Below, piece after piece: positions 37,050 to 48,744 of a stretch of 64,000 nt of DNA. The notes below the pieces were generated by a model, which saw only the letters and a list, made by a program, of their open reading frames with translations, did no database searches and was not told the origin of the DNA. Origin of the DNA: Paraphaeosphaeria minitans. Its lineage: Eukaryota > Ascomycota > Dothideomycetes > Pleosporales > Didymosphaeriaceae. The stretch spans positions 744,001 through 808,000 of the forward strand of contig WJXW01000006.1 of assembly GCA_015832175.1 (NCBI GenBank), given 5' to 3'. The position numbers and the translations under genes are program-made. The first letter of the stretch is position 1. Every line of letters begins with the position of its first letter.

Positions 37050-38760
37050 ATAAAATAGTAATTAAAGTATACCAACTTCTCTATATTAGTACTATTAACA
37101 GGTGGAAAGTCTACTAGGGGCTTAGAAATAGTAGATAAGTCTAGGTTACGCCTCTTTACGCTACAACGCGCTAAAGTAAGAGTAACTAGTATAGATATAA
37201 CCTTAGCGTCCCTATAAGCAGCTTCTAGTTAGGCTTTAGTATTAGCTGTAGCAGTTTCTACTAAAGAGATATTAAGACTAGTTAGGACAGTCGCGTAGGG
37301 ATAGCTAGGGACCTATTACACTAGTTAGTACTAACTTACTCCAAATAGTACTATAGTGTATTTATACTAGAGCCTTAGTTTTATAGAAGAAAATTACTTT
37401 ATCTTCTAACTCTATTTCACACTTAATACGATAAGCCTTAGCCTTAAGCGTAGGGCGAGAATAACTATATAAAAGTATACTAGAGTTAGCGCACTTATCT
37501 TTAAGTATAAAGGCCCTATTATAGGCCTAGAACTTTTTAGCGTACCTACATAAGTCCCTATATACTAATTAGCGCTAATTTACGCTAAATTATACTAAAT
37601 AGTACCTATACTTATTTAGCTCTACTATAATACGTGTAGCTGTAGCTATTACTCTCTTATTAGCTTCTATCTTTAGTTTCTACACTTTAAGGAGCGCGTT
37701 CTCCTTATTCTATAATAAAGAGGCAATAAGTTTAGCTATAAGTTATAATTAGCCTTTAGTAAGATTAGCTAGAGCTGTAATATACTTTAAGTTTTTACAC
37801 TAGACCTTATATTCCTCTTTAGTAGCTTTATAGGACACTTAGGCTATAGTATTAGCTTCTTTAGACGCCGCAACTAAGGCTTAGACGTCTATTCCTAGAA
37901 TAGACCTAAGATAGACTTTAAGAGTCTTAAGGAGCCTAAGTACCTTAAATAGGGGCTATATACGCCTATTAGTACCTAATAGTGCTAAATAGCGCCAAAT
38001 AACACTAGAAAATAACTTACTATAAAGCATAAGGTGCCCTTATTTAAATAATTACTACACTTTTTATAGTAGTAATCTTAATATTGCAATAATTCCTATT
38101 TGTTATTATTTAGGTCTATTACGTATATAGTGTCTAATTCTAGGACACTACACTCTGCTATAATTCTAATATATCTAATATATAGTATTTTAGTATAAAG
38201 TCTATTAGTCTTAATTGTATTAATATAATAGTTGTAAAGAGAGCACTTTTTAGGTAGAGCTATTATAATTTGCGATAATTAGTACTAATTTATACTAATT
38301 AGTGCTAACTAATACTAATTACTACCTATTAGTGCTAATTAGTGTTAATTATTATTAAAGATATACGAAAAGTGTTAAATATATACTAAAAAGGTATAAC
38401 GTGCGACTCTTCAGTACAGTTAGTGCTAAGTTACGCTTGAATACGCTAATCTAAGGGCCGCATAATGTTACTTACTATAAGGAAATATAAGTAGAGAATA
38501 GGTTTAAGAGCCCTAGGTAATAAGATAACTACCCTACTACTAAGACGCTAGTTACTAGCGTAGTTATGTGCTACACTAGCGCGAATAGTAACATCTTACC
38601 TTACTTAGGTAGAAATACTTATAATCTAACATAAAGGGCGCCTAAGTGCCGCATAAATCTATTATAACAATTTAGGCACTATCTAGAACAAAATAGTATA
38701 AATAGGAATAAACTAGGATATAATTCTCCTTATTATTTATAATTAAGCTATCTTAGAAAT
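37050..38760 (-). pseudogene. gypsy-1 copy B convergent accessory reading frame, Cys-rich start, coiled coil
   Basis: Minus strand, antisense to pol, beginning near the 3' LTR. About 38660-38570 encodes a Cys/Tyr cluster; copy D (plus strand, about 53360-53420) keeps Cys at positions that are Tyr here and the reverse, so together they outline a Cys-rich motif. About 37900-37590 reads as Lys/Glu/Ala/Leu-rich helix with heptad-like spacing. Between them, about 38280-38350 holds short ATTAGTGCTA-type repeats that could mark a spacer or an intron. A single frame was not followed through that region, so this may be two pieces. Function unknown. Confidence 0.42.
38280..38350. repeat. Short tandem repeats of ATTAGTGCTA type
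   Basis: About six degenerate 10-11 bp units (ACTAATT / GTGCTAATTA variants). The counterpart in copy D is at about 53630-53710 on the opposite strand, so the repeats belong to the gypsy-1 family. Confidence 0.7.
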
Positions 38761-38953
38761 AGTAGAACTTTTTAGATCATCTAATATTAGGCTTACTGCT
38801 AAGTTTAAGAAGTAGGAATAGTTAAGGGCCTATACTAACTACTTAGTACTAGTAGAGCTAGTTAGTGCTAATAAAGAACTAATAGTAATAAATAGTAAAG
38901 GGACTTACTAAATGCTTTACTCTTAGAATAAGAGATCCCTTAAAAGGGGATAA

Positions 38954-39179
38954 TATTAGAACCCTAAGTACCTAGCTAGGCTCTAGAATAGTAAGGGCTA
39001 GCTAGATATAGGTGGAGATTACCTAATCTAAGGCTATATAGTTCTATCGCGGATAGAGTAATCTAGTAGCGATTCGTCTATCTTCTATCCTCTATCCTCT
39101 ATCCTATATCTTACTATACAATCCACTATTGTTTCACATCTAAAGCTAAAGCTATATTACTCGTGCCTAACTCCTAACA
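38954..39179 (+). repeat. gypsy-1 copy B 3' LTR (226 bp)
   Basis: Partner of 23525-23750, preceded by a purine tract and followed by the CTTAT duplication at 39180-39184. Confidence 0.95.
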
Positions 39180-39184
39180 CTTAT

Positions 39185-39419
39185 ACTCTTTATAAGTCTT
39201 ATCTAGCGACAACTAGCTTATATTTATACACAGACAACCTAAGTAAATGTATTTAGAATACTTTAAATCTAAACCTAGTATAACATAGTAAATAGAACTT
39301 TTAAAACTATAGTTAATATAAAAGTTCTCTATAATAATATTAGCTTCTTAAATCTCGCGATATAATTAATATGTTTAAATAGTAAAGTCGCTAGGCATAA
39401 TGCTAACAGACATACCCAT
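39185..39419 (-). pseudogene. gypsy-3 C1 convergent accessory gene, N-terminal zinc-cluster part
   Basis: Minus strand, ATG at 39417-39419, near the U3 end of the LTR. Codons at 39320-39228 place Tyr/Cys at spacing 2-6-9-2-6, the fungal Zn2Cys6 pattern. The first five positions are now TAT/TAC and the last is TGT (39228-39230). TGT/TGC to TAT/TAC is the expected RIP change, so six Cys are plausible in the ancestor, but Tyr codons are common in this DNA and chance cannot be excluded for this copy alone. The frame continues in register at 23524. It may bind zinc, and possibly nucleic acid; this is inference. Confidence 0.6.
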
Positions 39420-39508
39420 AGTAAGTAGGGTTAGTAGAATAGCTTACGTAATAATAGCTAAGATCTAAATATATAATTTAGGACAAATCTATAAAAGAGA
39501 AAGGATAA

Positions 39509-39939
39509 TGTTAGAATCTAAAATTTATAAAATAGTAGGAAGCTAGTTTTGTACCTAGTAGGCGCGTAGTAAGGGTTAAGTAGGGATTTAATACTAGCTA
39601 CGCCTCAAATAAAAGGGTTATATAACTACTCTCTATAGAGCGCTTAATTGCTCTGTACTAAAGCATAATATATATAACTACTCTCTATAGAGCGCTCTCT
39701 ATAGAGCGCTCCCTATAAAGCGGCCTTTACTTAGTATATAGAAACGCGAGGATAGACTCTCTATACTTATATTTAATCTGTTTATTAATCTATTATTTAG
39801 ATTCTAGTAGACTAAATTATTAACTTATTACACTTCGCAAGATACTATCGTATTAATAAGACCTTCTATCTTCCGTAAGTACTCCTGCCCAAGAACTAAT
39901 CTTAACCCTTTAGGACTAGCTACTCTCTTGGATTTAACA
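39509..39939 (+). repeat. gypsy-3 C1 3' LTR (431 bp)
   Basis: Begins TGTTAGAATC, ends GGATTTAACA. The last 208 bp (39732-39939) match the R-U5 part of the C2 and C3 LTRs; the first 223 bp (U3) do not. U3 carries repeated palindromic CTCTATAGAG units at about 39628-39715. Confidence 0.88.
39625..39722. repeat. CTCTATAGAG palindrome repeats in the C1 U3
   Basis: Three palindromic CTCTATAGAGCGC units and a fourth, imperfect CTCCCTATAAAGCG. Two ATAACTACTCTCTATAGAGCGC blocks lie about 45 bp apart. Confidence 0.8.
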
Positions 39940-40556
39940 ATTCTATGCCTTAAAAGAATAACAGTAAAAGAACTTACTTTTTTTATCCTAGACTAACTAA
40001 TTAGACACTATAGAATCCTAAAAATAATTATTAGCAATAGAGACAAGCTCTTTATGTTAAATTATTAGATAACGCTTATAGCCTTACTTAGAACGAAATG
40101 AAAGCTATTAATAGCTTACTATTTATAAATAGATAGATAGATAGAACGTACGAACTAAACTATAGAAACGTACCTACGCATCTACTACAACAGTTAGAAG
40201 AATAACTAGGTTTTATTACTATCTATGGCATAGTTAGCCTATAATAATAAAATATTAGTAGTATTAGGACATACACTATTCTATGTAAACTATAGAAGAC
40301 ACCTACATCTCTTTAATTAATAATTTCCTACGACAATTAAAGCAAAAGAAGCTATAGATATAGTTAAAAATATAAAGAAAATACACTAATAACTCTAAGA
40401 AAACCTTAAAAAAGCTTAGCAGTAATTAATTTTATACTAAAACTAAAAATAAAAAATGGCACCTTAGCTAAAGAAGGGGGATAAAGCATATCTACTTACA
40501 AAAAACTTTTAAATTTAAAAGAGAAAACATAAGAAACTAGATTATATTAAGGTTAG
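39940..40556 (+). mobile_element. gypsy-3 family element C2, first visible part (integrase)
   Basis: Plus strand. Integrase sequence matching C1 22315-22935 and the reverse complement of C3 about 55670-55050. It starts mid-gene because C1 is inserted at its left and is interrupted at GTTAG (40552-40556) by copia-A. The reading frame is broken by TAG/TAA at likely Gln codons. Confidence 0.88.
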
Positions 40557-40794
40557 TGTTAGTTTGGCTTAATCTATAATTAAGTATTTAAGGGTTAATA
40601 GTATACTATTATGCAAAGGGTAAGAAGTAGGTTTAATTAATTACGTCTAGTCTATCGTACAAAGGGGCACTAAGGGCTTTATAAAGTCTCTGCCTCTTAG
40701 CGCTAACCTAAGTAGTAGGTCCTTATACGGGTCCCTACAGGTAGGCAGGCCCCCACTTTACCTAGTGCTACTTATACAATAAACTGTATAGACA
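40557..40794 (-). repeat. copia-A 3' LTR (238 bp)
   Basis: Begins TGTTAGTTTGGCTTAATC, ends AACTGTATAGACA. Same length as 47557-47794. Confidence 0.95.
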
Positions 40795-42300
40795 CTAGTA
40801 ATTTTTCTTTTATATAATAGCCTATATCTATTATACGCTTCCCTTTCCTGTCTTTCTCTATCTATATAGTTAGCTTTCCCCTATTAGAACAGGTTGTGGG
40901 GTAGGTGTAGTATTACTATATAGTAAAGGTCCTATTTACACCTACTCTTATATAAATAAATAGTAACAGCTAACCTGCTTAGTTTTTACTTTACCCCCTT
41001 ATATAGTAGCAGAGCCGCATTATATAATAAGACTTTTTCTAGGCATATGCCTTATGCGTAAATAAAAGGTAGGGTATTAAGCAATATAATGCTTAGCGCT
41101 AGGTCTTAGTAAGTAGGTATAAAAGGATATCTCCTAGCTCCTCTAAACCCTCTCTCCTTTATCCTACTTTAACGTACGTGTATCTTCCTCCCTTCTTTCC
41201 TTATTCTTTTTAGTGTCCTAGTGTCTAGTAGCTAGTGCTCTATTACTAGTGAATGTGTATAGCTTTTTCGTACAATGCTGATTTTTAACAAGACATATAC
41301 ATATACACACACACTTACTATCGTACGATAGCTAATAATACTATTAGTCTGTTAGGCGCTAGTGCCCTTACTACTAGTGTCTTTGTGCTAGTTATTATAG
41401 GCTAGACTAGATTGCACATCTAGATTAACCTCTCTACTAGTTTGCCTAGTATAAGGGCCTTTATATAGAGTCTAGTAGTAGACGTATAATAAATCCTCTA
41501 GAGCATCTTTATTTTTATTATATAATGCTAACAGGTGTAGGACAAAGAGGCTAGGGTAGCCTAGATACCCTTCTAGGACATTATTGTGTAAATCCTAGTT
41601 AGTACAAACCTCTAGCGGTAGGCTGCTCACGTTATATAATGTAAGGGATATTAGTAAGTAGTACTTATCTAGTTGCGCGGCTAAGTTTAAAATAAGCCTT
41701 GTGCTTACTTATACGGCACTACTAATACTAGTAATTAGGTGTTTCTAGATTGTCGTGTAATCCTAGGTTATAAGTCTAGATTATGCGGTGCCTATATGTA
41801 GAAGTTGTATAGTGCTTGTTATAAGCGTTGTGTATAGGGGGGGGTAAATGTCTTTATTGTACAAAGGGGTAGGTGGGCCTAGTCTTAAGATATCTAAATT
41901 ATTAATGTAGAAAATATGTTCTTTAATATCTTTGTATAATCTCCTGCGATGTGTTCCCTCTTTTATAATAAAACTATAATGTTAAATTAGTAGTAGGGCT
42001 TATATAGCCTAAAAATGAATATGTCTGTGCGAAGTTGTAGTAAGTTAGATAGAAGAAAAGAAAAAATTTTTTTTTTTTAAAATAGTAAGTAAAATAACAA
42101 AAGAAATGTTGTGCAGTAGAGTAGTTACTCTATTATATAGTCCTTATTAATTCTATCTACTAAAGCCTTAACAGTAATATATAGTTTATTTGTTAAGATT
42201 AGTGTTTAGAGTGCCTAGTTAGGTGCTTTCTTTATATAAGTATTAGTAGGATTGTCTTTGCTATTAATCCACCTAATCTCTATAATTTCCTATTTTTTGT
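40795..42300. other. copia-A 3' region without recognised gene
   Basis: About 1.5 kb between the 3' LTR and the RNase H end. I recognise no domain on either strand. It contains a run of A and T at about 42060-42080 and a TATAAAAGG string near 41110. Confidence 0.5.
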
Positions 42301-45300
42301 ACGACTCCCTAATTAACATAATGTTAATTATAAGGCGTTTTTTGTTTGTAGTGCCTAGTTGTATAAGACATTTGTATAGGGATTTTAAGTTAGTATAGAC
42401 TACAATAGGAATTAGGGGGATCTAAAGTGTTTATATAATCTATTAAAGTGTTGTGCTTAATGCAATTACATTATTAAAACGACCTACTAGACTATATAAT
42501 TCACTTACTAGAACACTTCTAGTTACTCTTTTACACTTTACTAAGTTCTAGTAAATAATATTACTATAGATCTTAAAGTCCTAAGTTATTATGCGATGTT
42601 CCTCTGCTAGTACAATAATAAAGCCAAGCTGTAAGCTTAGGTCTCTGTTATTAGTAAAAGAGCTATCTGTAAAAATGAGCAGCTTCGTGCGACCTAGGTT
42701 AAGTGAAATAAATTTTAGTTCTCTTTATACATTCTGAATTTGCTAGTTTAAACGCATATTTAGTGCCTTAATATCTTCTTCTGTTAGTACTATTATTTGC
42801 GCGGTAATAGATAGGTTAAATGTTACTTCTAGTTAGTAAACTAAAGAGATATATGCACCTCTTACTTATTATATAATATATTAGTATACAGCGTCTTTAT
42901 CCTAGGGATTAATTATACAAAGGCTTTTAGCCTATCCCTTCTATTCTAGGGTAATAACACCCTAGGTAAGTTAGATTTTACCTCTATTAAACTTAATTAC
43001 CCTATTTTATATTAAGACGCTTTTGTCCTTTGTATAAAACTTTATAGTATAGAGCTACTCCTTTTCTTATTATGCAAAGCTTTCTGTAACTACACTAAGA
43101 GTGTTATTAGTCTAGAGTCTAGTAATGCCAAATATATTAGGTCCCTTATCTATAATAAGTAGGTATAGGTTGTACGTTAACACATGTATCCTTAGTTTCT
43201 CCTTATAGTAGTTGTGGTATGTCTTAAACTAGTAGAGACCTAATTCTACTACGCTATATAGAGGTTGTACAACTTATAGAATTGTGTTTAGTAGGAAGAA
43301 ATTACGTATTTCTGCTAGTAGTTAGGCGTATAATATACGAAGAAGTTTATTAGTAGACTATATATAGGCCTAAGTAATATCCCTAAGCTTAATGTGCATA
43401 TTATATAACTAAATTAGTGTTATAGAAAGAGCTAATAGTAACCTCTAGCTTATATACTAGATAGTAGGGGATTATATAAGGATCTCCTCTTTTTCTTTGT
43501 CTAAATAGCTAGTAAAGACAAGTCTTAATTTCTTATATAGTTGGGTTGTCTTGCCTTTAATCTCTTATATAAGACGTAGGTTAAAGATACAGCTAGGTTG
43601 TTTATTAGGGTTGTACGACAAGATTTTAAAAGTGCTATTAGTAATAAGGGCATTTATTTCTACCACATCTAATTCTTTAAAGGGCTAGCTAGGTATGGTA
43701 ATAACGCTGTCTACACAAAGCTTTAGTGTAAGCTTAAAGTTATCTTTTTCTTTTTAGGTAATAAACTAGGTATTTAGTCTTTCTAATCTTTGTTAAGCTT
43801 TACCTAATTATGCGACTATAGTAGTTTAGTCCTTTTTAGGTCTTCCCCTTAGTCTTGGCTTTAGAGCTTTAATTCGTGCGGCTATAGGAGTATCTACATC
43901 TTATAGTTTCTGTGTGCTATCTTTAGTTACGCGATAGTATAGTTTAACCTATGTACAGCGTAGTTTTAGAGGTCTATTTTTAAGCTCTAGGATAATATCT
44001 CTTCCTTTAATACTCTTAATCTTATATAGTCTTTGCTATCCCTTCTTTTCTCTCTAGGCTATAACTTTAGAGTCTAGTAGAAGTGTAAGGGTTCTATATA
44101 ATAATAGGCTATTCTTAGTGTTAATTATATAAGTAACTTTAACTTTAGCTCTATCCTTTTTAAGTATTTTTATTGCTTTCTAAACTACATTAGCTTAGGT
44201 AATTAGTTCTAGTAAGGGTAGAGAGTCTTTATTAATCCTTAGGTAGGCACTAAAGACTAGGAGGGTAGGTACTATGCTATTAGGCCTAGCTATATTATTT
44301 AGTACCTTTACTGCTATCTATAGCACTATCTTATTATCTATATAATTATTAATCTTAGCTCTTAGAATGTTATACGCTTAGTATAGTAGTGTATGTACTC
44401 TTTTAATCTTGCCTATAGCCTAGTGTACCTCTACTAGCATTTGCCTATATTCTGCCCTAACTATCTTCGCACGATTCTAAAACTTATTACAAGTGAAATT
44501 AGTTCCTAAGTTATAGATAATATAATCTAGTAGGCCTTAGTATACATTAATCTAGCATCTTATTAAGGCATCCTAGGTATCTTATACAGTTATTAGTCTT
44601 AGGAATTAGGCTGCCTAAAAGAATATATCTATATTAATAACGTGTAGGATATCCCTTTTACTAATTTATATAACATTAATAATAATTTTATAGTTAAAGT
44701 ATAAGTTATTTTAAATAGAGAACTTAAAGCGTCTTAATGCTTAGTTATATAACTAGTAGTAGTAATAGAACTTCTTTACTTCTTCTAGTATAGAGCTCTT
44801 TACTTTATGCCCTACCTAAGTAAGAAGCTTATATAGTCTTTCTGTCTAGAGGTGTTTAAAATAGCAGTGTAGGCGTTAAAGTTCTATCTCTATAAAGAAG
44901 AGAGCCAATTCCTTATTACTAAGGTTAAAAAAGGGGTAACCCTACTTTTATATAACTAGGACTATTATACTATTCTTTTATATAATAACATCTAGAATGT
45001 TATTAAAATATACCCTAAGTCTGTTAGCATCTACTACCGATAGTAGGAATAGTATTAGGGAGTTAAGGATATAGTAGGTTACTATTCTTATAGGGTTAGT
45101 AATTTATACAGTGTCTAGAGATGTCTAGGAACCCTATCTTCTAAAGCTAATGTTAGTAGATCCTAGTAACTAGTCTACTTTAGTAGTTAGGTTTTCGTGT
45201 AAGTAGGTAGTAAGCTAGTCCTTTCCTACTATAGATACTCATACAGCGCCTATGTTCTAGAGTTCTCCTTAGTACTTTGTACAATACTAACTAGCTAGAG

Positions 45301-46900
45301 TGAATAGTTATATAGGTTCCTCTGTATTCTTATTATCCTTACTATGTTAGATGTCTTCGCCAGTTATGCGATAAAGGTAGGCAGTAGAAGTAAGGTATAA
45401 GGTAGCCTTCTATACTTCTTCTTTATTACTTTATTAGTCTTATTTATTTTCTTTCTTTTTTATACAATAGTCTTCTTCCTCTAGCTCTCCTTTAAAGTTA
45501 AGGATATATACTTATATATCTATAGTAGAGGGTTTATGTTTATAGAAGTTAGTGTATAACAATATATATTACCTTCTAGCTTACTAGGTATCCCTTAGTA
45601 GATAGTTAGTAGACTAGCATCTTTTTTTATAATATATAAAGTATTTCTACTTCGTGCGAGAGCTTAAACTTCTAAAGTTACTTCTTTCTTTTAGTCTAAA
45701 GATTAATCTGCCTCTAAAGGGGCTAGATCCTCTTATGCGATTAGGATTGTTATATTATTAATTAGTGTAGTATACCTCTTTACTATTTTAGAGGAACTAT
45801 AACTTCTTCCTATTTTTAGTAATTTAGAGTAACGTATAAAGGTTACTAAGTAAGCCTTCTACTGTGTTTTTAGGGTTAAATATAGCTTATTTAAGGTTAG
45901 GATGGCCGCAGTATACTTGTATAATAGTAGTGTATAGTTATAATTTACTACTAAAGTCTTGTCTAAGAGCCCTTTAGGCTAAGGTAAGCTTATTAATTAT
46001 TACTTCTAGAGCCTTATATAATGTAGTAGCTAGATTATCCCTTTTATAGCGTTTAAAAGTAAGAGTAGTCTAGTCTATCTAGTACTAATTATAATTAACA
46101 CTAGTATTAAAGTGCCTATTTAGTTTGTTGTACAATTTATCCTATAGAAGTCCTAGTTTAATGTTGTGTAGGTAGTAGGTACTCGCACAATTAGAAAGGA
46201 TTCCTAGGAAGATGTTTATATACTAGTTCTATAGTATACCTAGCCTATAGTATAGTTCTCTAAAGACTTTTGCCTTATTTACTAGGATGTTATACAGCCT
46301 ACTAGTATAGTTATTTTCTTTACTCTAAGCCTTCTAAAAAAAAATAATCTTGTCTAGCTAGATATAAGCATAATCTCCTAGTTATTAAGGAGACTAGGAG
46401 TGTCTAGCCTCTTTGTACGATATAGTTTGTTAGGTAAAAGCAGTCTAGGTTTTAGGCTACTACTACTAGTGTAGCTCTATATATAGTGTCTCTATCCTCG
46501 CATGTATAGGGATAGGCCCTAGCTGTGCTCTATATGTATATGCATTGCCTATAAATAGTGTAGGTTATATTATTAGGATTATACAAAGCGGTTCAGGTTG
46601 CGGTTGTAGCGTTATTATATAAAGGGTCTATAGCTTATAGTTAAGCTATAACAGTTTAAAGAGTTTCTTTGCATAGGTGTTCTTTATTATAGAATTAGTA
46701 GTAATAAAGCCTTCCTTTATAAGAAAAGTAATAAGCTCTCTTCTTACTATATAACTAATTTTATTAAAAGTTCTCTCCTTTTAGTTGTTAAAATCTTTAG
46801 TAAAAAAAGAGATTACCTCTTTACTTTTAAGGCTACTTACGCGATATTACGCAATTATGTACACTATATAAGTGTTTAGCTGTTTTAGAAAAGGGGGTAG
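42300..46900 (-). pseudogene. copia-A pol: integrase, RT, RNase H (RIP-dead)
   Basis: Minus strand. The integrase zinc region at about 44900-44780 has L-x-R-L-H followed by a Y/C-containing pair, then the core with D-I-F-F-Q-A-A near 44620. RT at about 43900-43000: K-L-R-L-V-F, then S-P-T-I, then Q-P-L-Y-S-V. Its metal-binding motif reads Q-T-N-N-T-L (Asn pair at 43103-43108) where fungal copia elements of this type have Q-T-D-D-T. RNase H at about 42700-42580: T-D-S-S-F-T-N-N-x-D-L-S. Stops are mostly TAG/TAA. Confidence 0.85.
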
Positions 46901-47556
46901 GTAGCTGTGTAGATTTACTCTATCTACCTAGTACTTTGGTGCAATCTCTCCTCTTAAGGTAATAGCCTTAATGTTTATTACTTCCTCTACTTATTAAAGC
47001 TATATTACTTTAGCTTTATTTTTCTGCTAAGAAGGTAGTATTAATTATTGCGTAATGTCTTTAGGTTATAGTTCCTCTAGGAAGTCTCCTAGTCTTAAGG
47101 CTATGTTATTATTATCTTTCTTAGTTATGTAATATGTCTGCGTTTAGTTATTACTAGTTTAATTGTGCAACGTGTTTGCGTTTAGTTATTACTAGTTTAA
47201 TCGTGCGACGTGTTTTTTAGGGTTATAAATGTGCTTACTATCTCCTTTCTTTTCTATAGAATAGCTTAGACTAAATTATGCGACTTTTTACAGATATATG
47301 CGCTTTGTTTCTGCTTATTATATAATTTAAAATTTAATCTCTAGTAAAGGTATTATCTTCTTTCTTTTCTATAGAATAGCTTAGACTAGATTATGCAACT
47401 CTTTATAGATGTGCGCGCTTTATTTCTACTTATTATATAATCTAAAATTTGATCTCTAGTAAAGGTAACAATACAGAGCCTACGCATCTAGCTTATAGGG
47501 CGCTTTGTCTTTAGACCTTACTAGTTTGTAGTTAATTAGAATTAACTACTAATTAG
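46900..47556 (-). other. copia-A 5' leader and gag start, with tandem duplications
   Basis: Next to the 5' LTR. I do not recognise gag motifs here. Two tandem duplications fill it: 2 x 38 bp at 47139-47216 and 2 x about 115 bp at about 47241-47470. Unit copies differ by transitions. Confidence 0.6.
47139..47470. repeat. Tandem duplications in the copia-A leader
   Basis: 2 x 38 bp (starting 47139 and 47177) and 2 x 115 bp (CTTTCTTTTCTATAG starts at 47245 and 47360). The copies differ by C/T and G/A changes. Confidence 0.85.
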
Positions 47557-47794
47557 TGTTAGTTTAGCTTAATCTATAATTAAGTATTTAAGGGTTAATA
47601 GTATATTATTGTGCAAAGGGTAAGAAGTAGGTTTAATTAATTACGTCTGGTCTATTGTATAAAGGGGCACTAAGGGCTTTATAAAGTCTCTGCCTCTTAG
47701 CGCTAACCTAAGTAGTGGGTCCTTGTGCGGGTCCCTATAGGTAGGTAGGCCCCCACTTCACCTAGTGCTACTTATACGATAAACTGTACGGACA
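47557..47794 (-). repeat. copia-A 5' LTR (238 bp)
   Basis: Partner of 40557-40794, followed by the GTTAG duplication at 47795-47799. Confidence 0.95.
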
Positions 47795-47799
47795 GTTAG

Positions 47800-48150
47800 A
47801 CTATTTTATATTTCTAAATAAATATTACTAGTAAATTATAAATTAGAACTACTAGCTAATGCGAAGATACACCTAGTATTCTATATATCCTTATTAGAAG
47901 TAGCAGACCTAGAAACGCCAATTAAAACTACCTTCTATTACTAAGCTTAGGAAGAAACTAAATTTAAAGTAGAATAAATCCTATAAGTACATAACGCGTA
48001 TATAGACACTAAAGAATACTTTATTAAGTGGAAAGGGTATTTATCTAGTAAAAATATATAGGAACCTAAAGACAACCTATCTAACTATTAATAATAGATA
48101 AACAACTTCTATAATTAAACGCTAGAAATTATAAGAAGACAACTAGGATA
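47800..48150 (+). pseudogene. gypsy-3 C2 integrase end and chromodomain
   Basis: Plus strand. About 47830-47900 matches the C1/C3 integrase end. About 47980-48080 reads as a chromodomain (E-Y-F-I-K-W-K-G-Y-L at about 48016-48045, then Q-E-P-K-D-N-L), with the aromatic and W-K-x-Y core largely intact. It is the best-preserved chromodomain in the window. Confidence 0.78.
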
Positions 48151-48153
48151 CAC

Positions 48154-48720
48154 TTAGGAATTACTACTAGTACAAGGGCTAGCCTATAAAATAGACTAGT
48201 TAATTACTTTAGCGCCTAATAGCGCGTTAGAATTTATTAATATAGTAGCCTATGCTAACTCCTTCTACGCCTTAAGCGCTTCTAACTTATCTATAGTACT
48301 TATACTATAATTAAATAATTCTTATTCTTTCTAATATAATTTCTTTTACTAATTACGTAAGTGCGCTATTTTTTTTTACGCCTAATAGGCGCGAAGAAGA
48401 GTTACCTTAGTTAGCTTTTTCTTAATATAGAGCTTTACCTTCTCTTTAGCCTCTAACTTTTCTAACCTCTTTATTTTAGTATCTATTTTTAAATAATCTA
48501 GTAAGGGAATCTTTTTAGGCTTATACTTCTAGTTTCTCTATCTAACGTAGTTAGTACACTAAGAGTGTAAAGAAGAAAGATAATAAGTATATTTCTTCTT
48601 AGCGTAGTATAAATAAGTAACTATTATAAAAACGTAGTCTTTCTTAAGATAATTAGCTTAACTGTAGTAATATTAAATAGAATAAAATAATAACTTTATA
48701 GATAGTTAACTTATAGAGAC
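48154..48720 (-). pseudogene. gypsy-3 C2 convergent accessory gene with zinc-cluster-like start and coiled coil
   Basis: Minus strand, between pol end and LTR. Codons at 48615-48523 put Tyr/Cys at spacing 2-6-8-2-7, close to Zn2Cys6; one position is TGT, the others TAT/TAC. After it comes a Lys/Glu/Leu-rich stretch of about 100 residues (K-I-K-R-L-E-K-L-E-A-K-E-K at about 48469-48430) with clear heptad character, then a short tail. All stops are TAG/TAA at likely Gln codons; the probable stop is at 48154-48156. The start is unclear: an ATG may have become ATA. The nucleotide sequence is unrelated to the C1 and C3 accessory genes, but the layout is the same. Confidence 0.6.
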
Positions 48721-48744
48721 ATTAAGCTTAGAGGGGGAGGATAA

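Larger units (their letters stand above)
23525..39179 (+). mobile_element. Ty3/gypsy element gypsy-1, copy B, full length
   Basis: Two 226-bp LTRs (23525-23750 and 38954-39179) and a perfect 5-bp target duplication CTTAT (23520-23524, 39180-39184) define it. Without nested copia-B (25366-32884) it is about 8.1 kb. Order on the plus strand: gag, protease, RT, RNase H, integrase, chromodomain, then about 2.5 kb with a minus-strand accessory frame. A purine tract AAAAGGGGATAA ends directly at the 3' LTR (38953). Confidence 0.95.
39185..39939 (+). mobile_element. gypsy-3 element C1, last part with 3' LTR
   Basis: Continues C1 after gypsy-1 copy B. It contains the N-terminal half of the minus-strand accessory gene, a purine-rich stretch (39494-39508, AAAGAGAAAGGATAA) and the 3' LTR. 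The LTR ends at 39939 and is followed directly by ATTCTATGCC, which is mid-integrase of another gypsy-3 copy (C2), so C1 inserted into C2. ATTCT is the likely target duplication; its partner is off the left edge. Confidence 0.88.
40557..47794 (-). mobile_element. Ty1/copia element copia-A, full length
   Basis: Two 238-bp LTRs (40557-40794, 47557-47794) and a perfect 5-bp target duplication GTTAG (40552-40556, 47795-47799) bound a 7.2-kb element inserted in the integrase of gypsy-3 C2. Coding is minus; integrase (about 44920-44300) precedes RT (about 43900-43000) and RNase H (about 42750-42500), the Ty1/copia order. LTR differences are transitions only, as expected if both were mutated by RIP after insertion. 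Confidence 0.94.

Noticed and set aside
38280..38350. Short ATTAGTGCTA repeats as a centromeric or telomeric satellite
   Set aside because: They occur at the same place in gypsy-1 copies B and D and are therefore part of that element.
41100..41125. TATAAAAGG string as a promoter in the copia-A 3' region
   Set aside because: In AT-rich RIP DNA such strings are frequent, and no gene follows on that strand.
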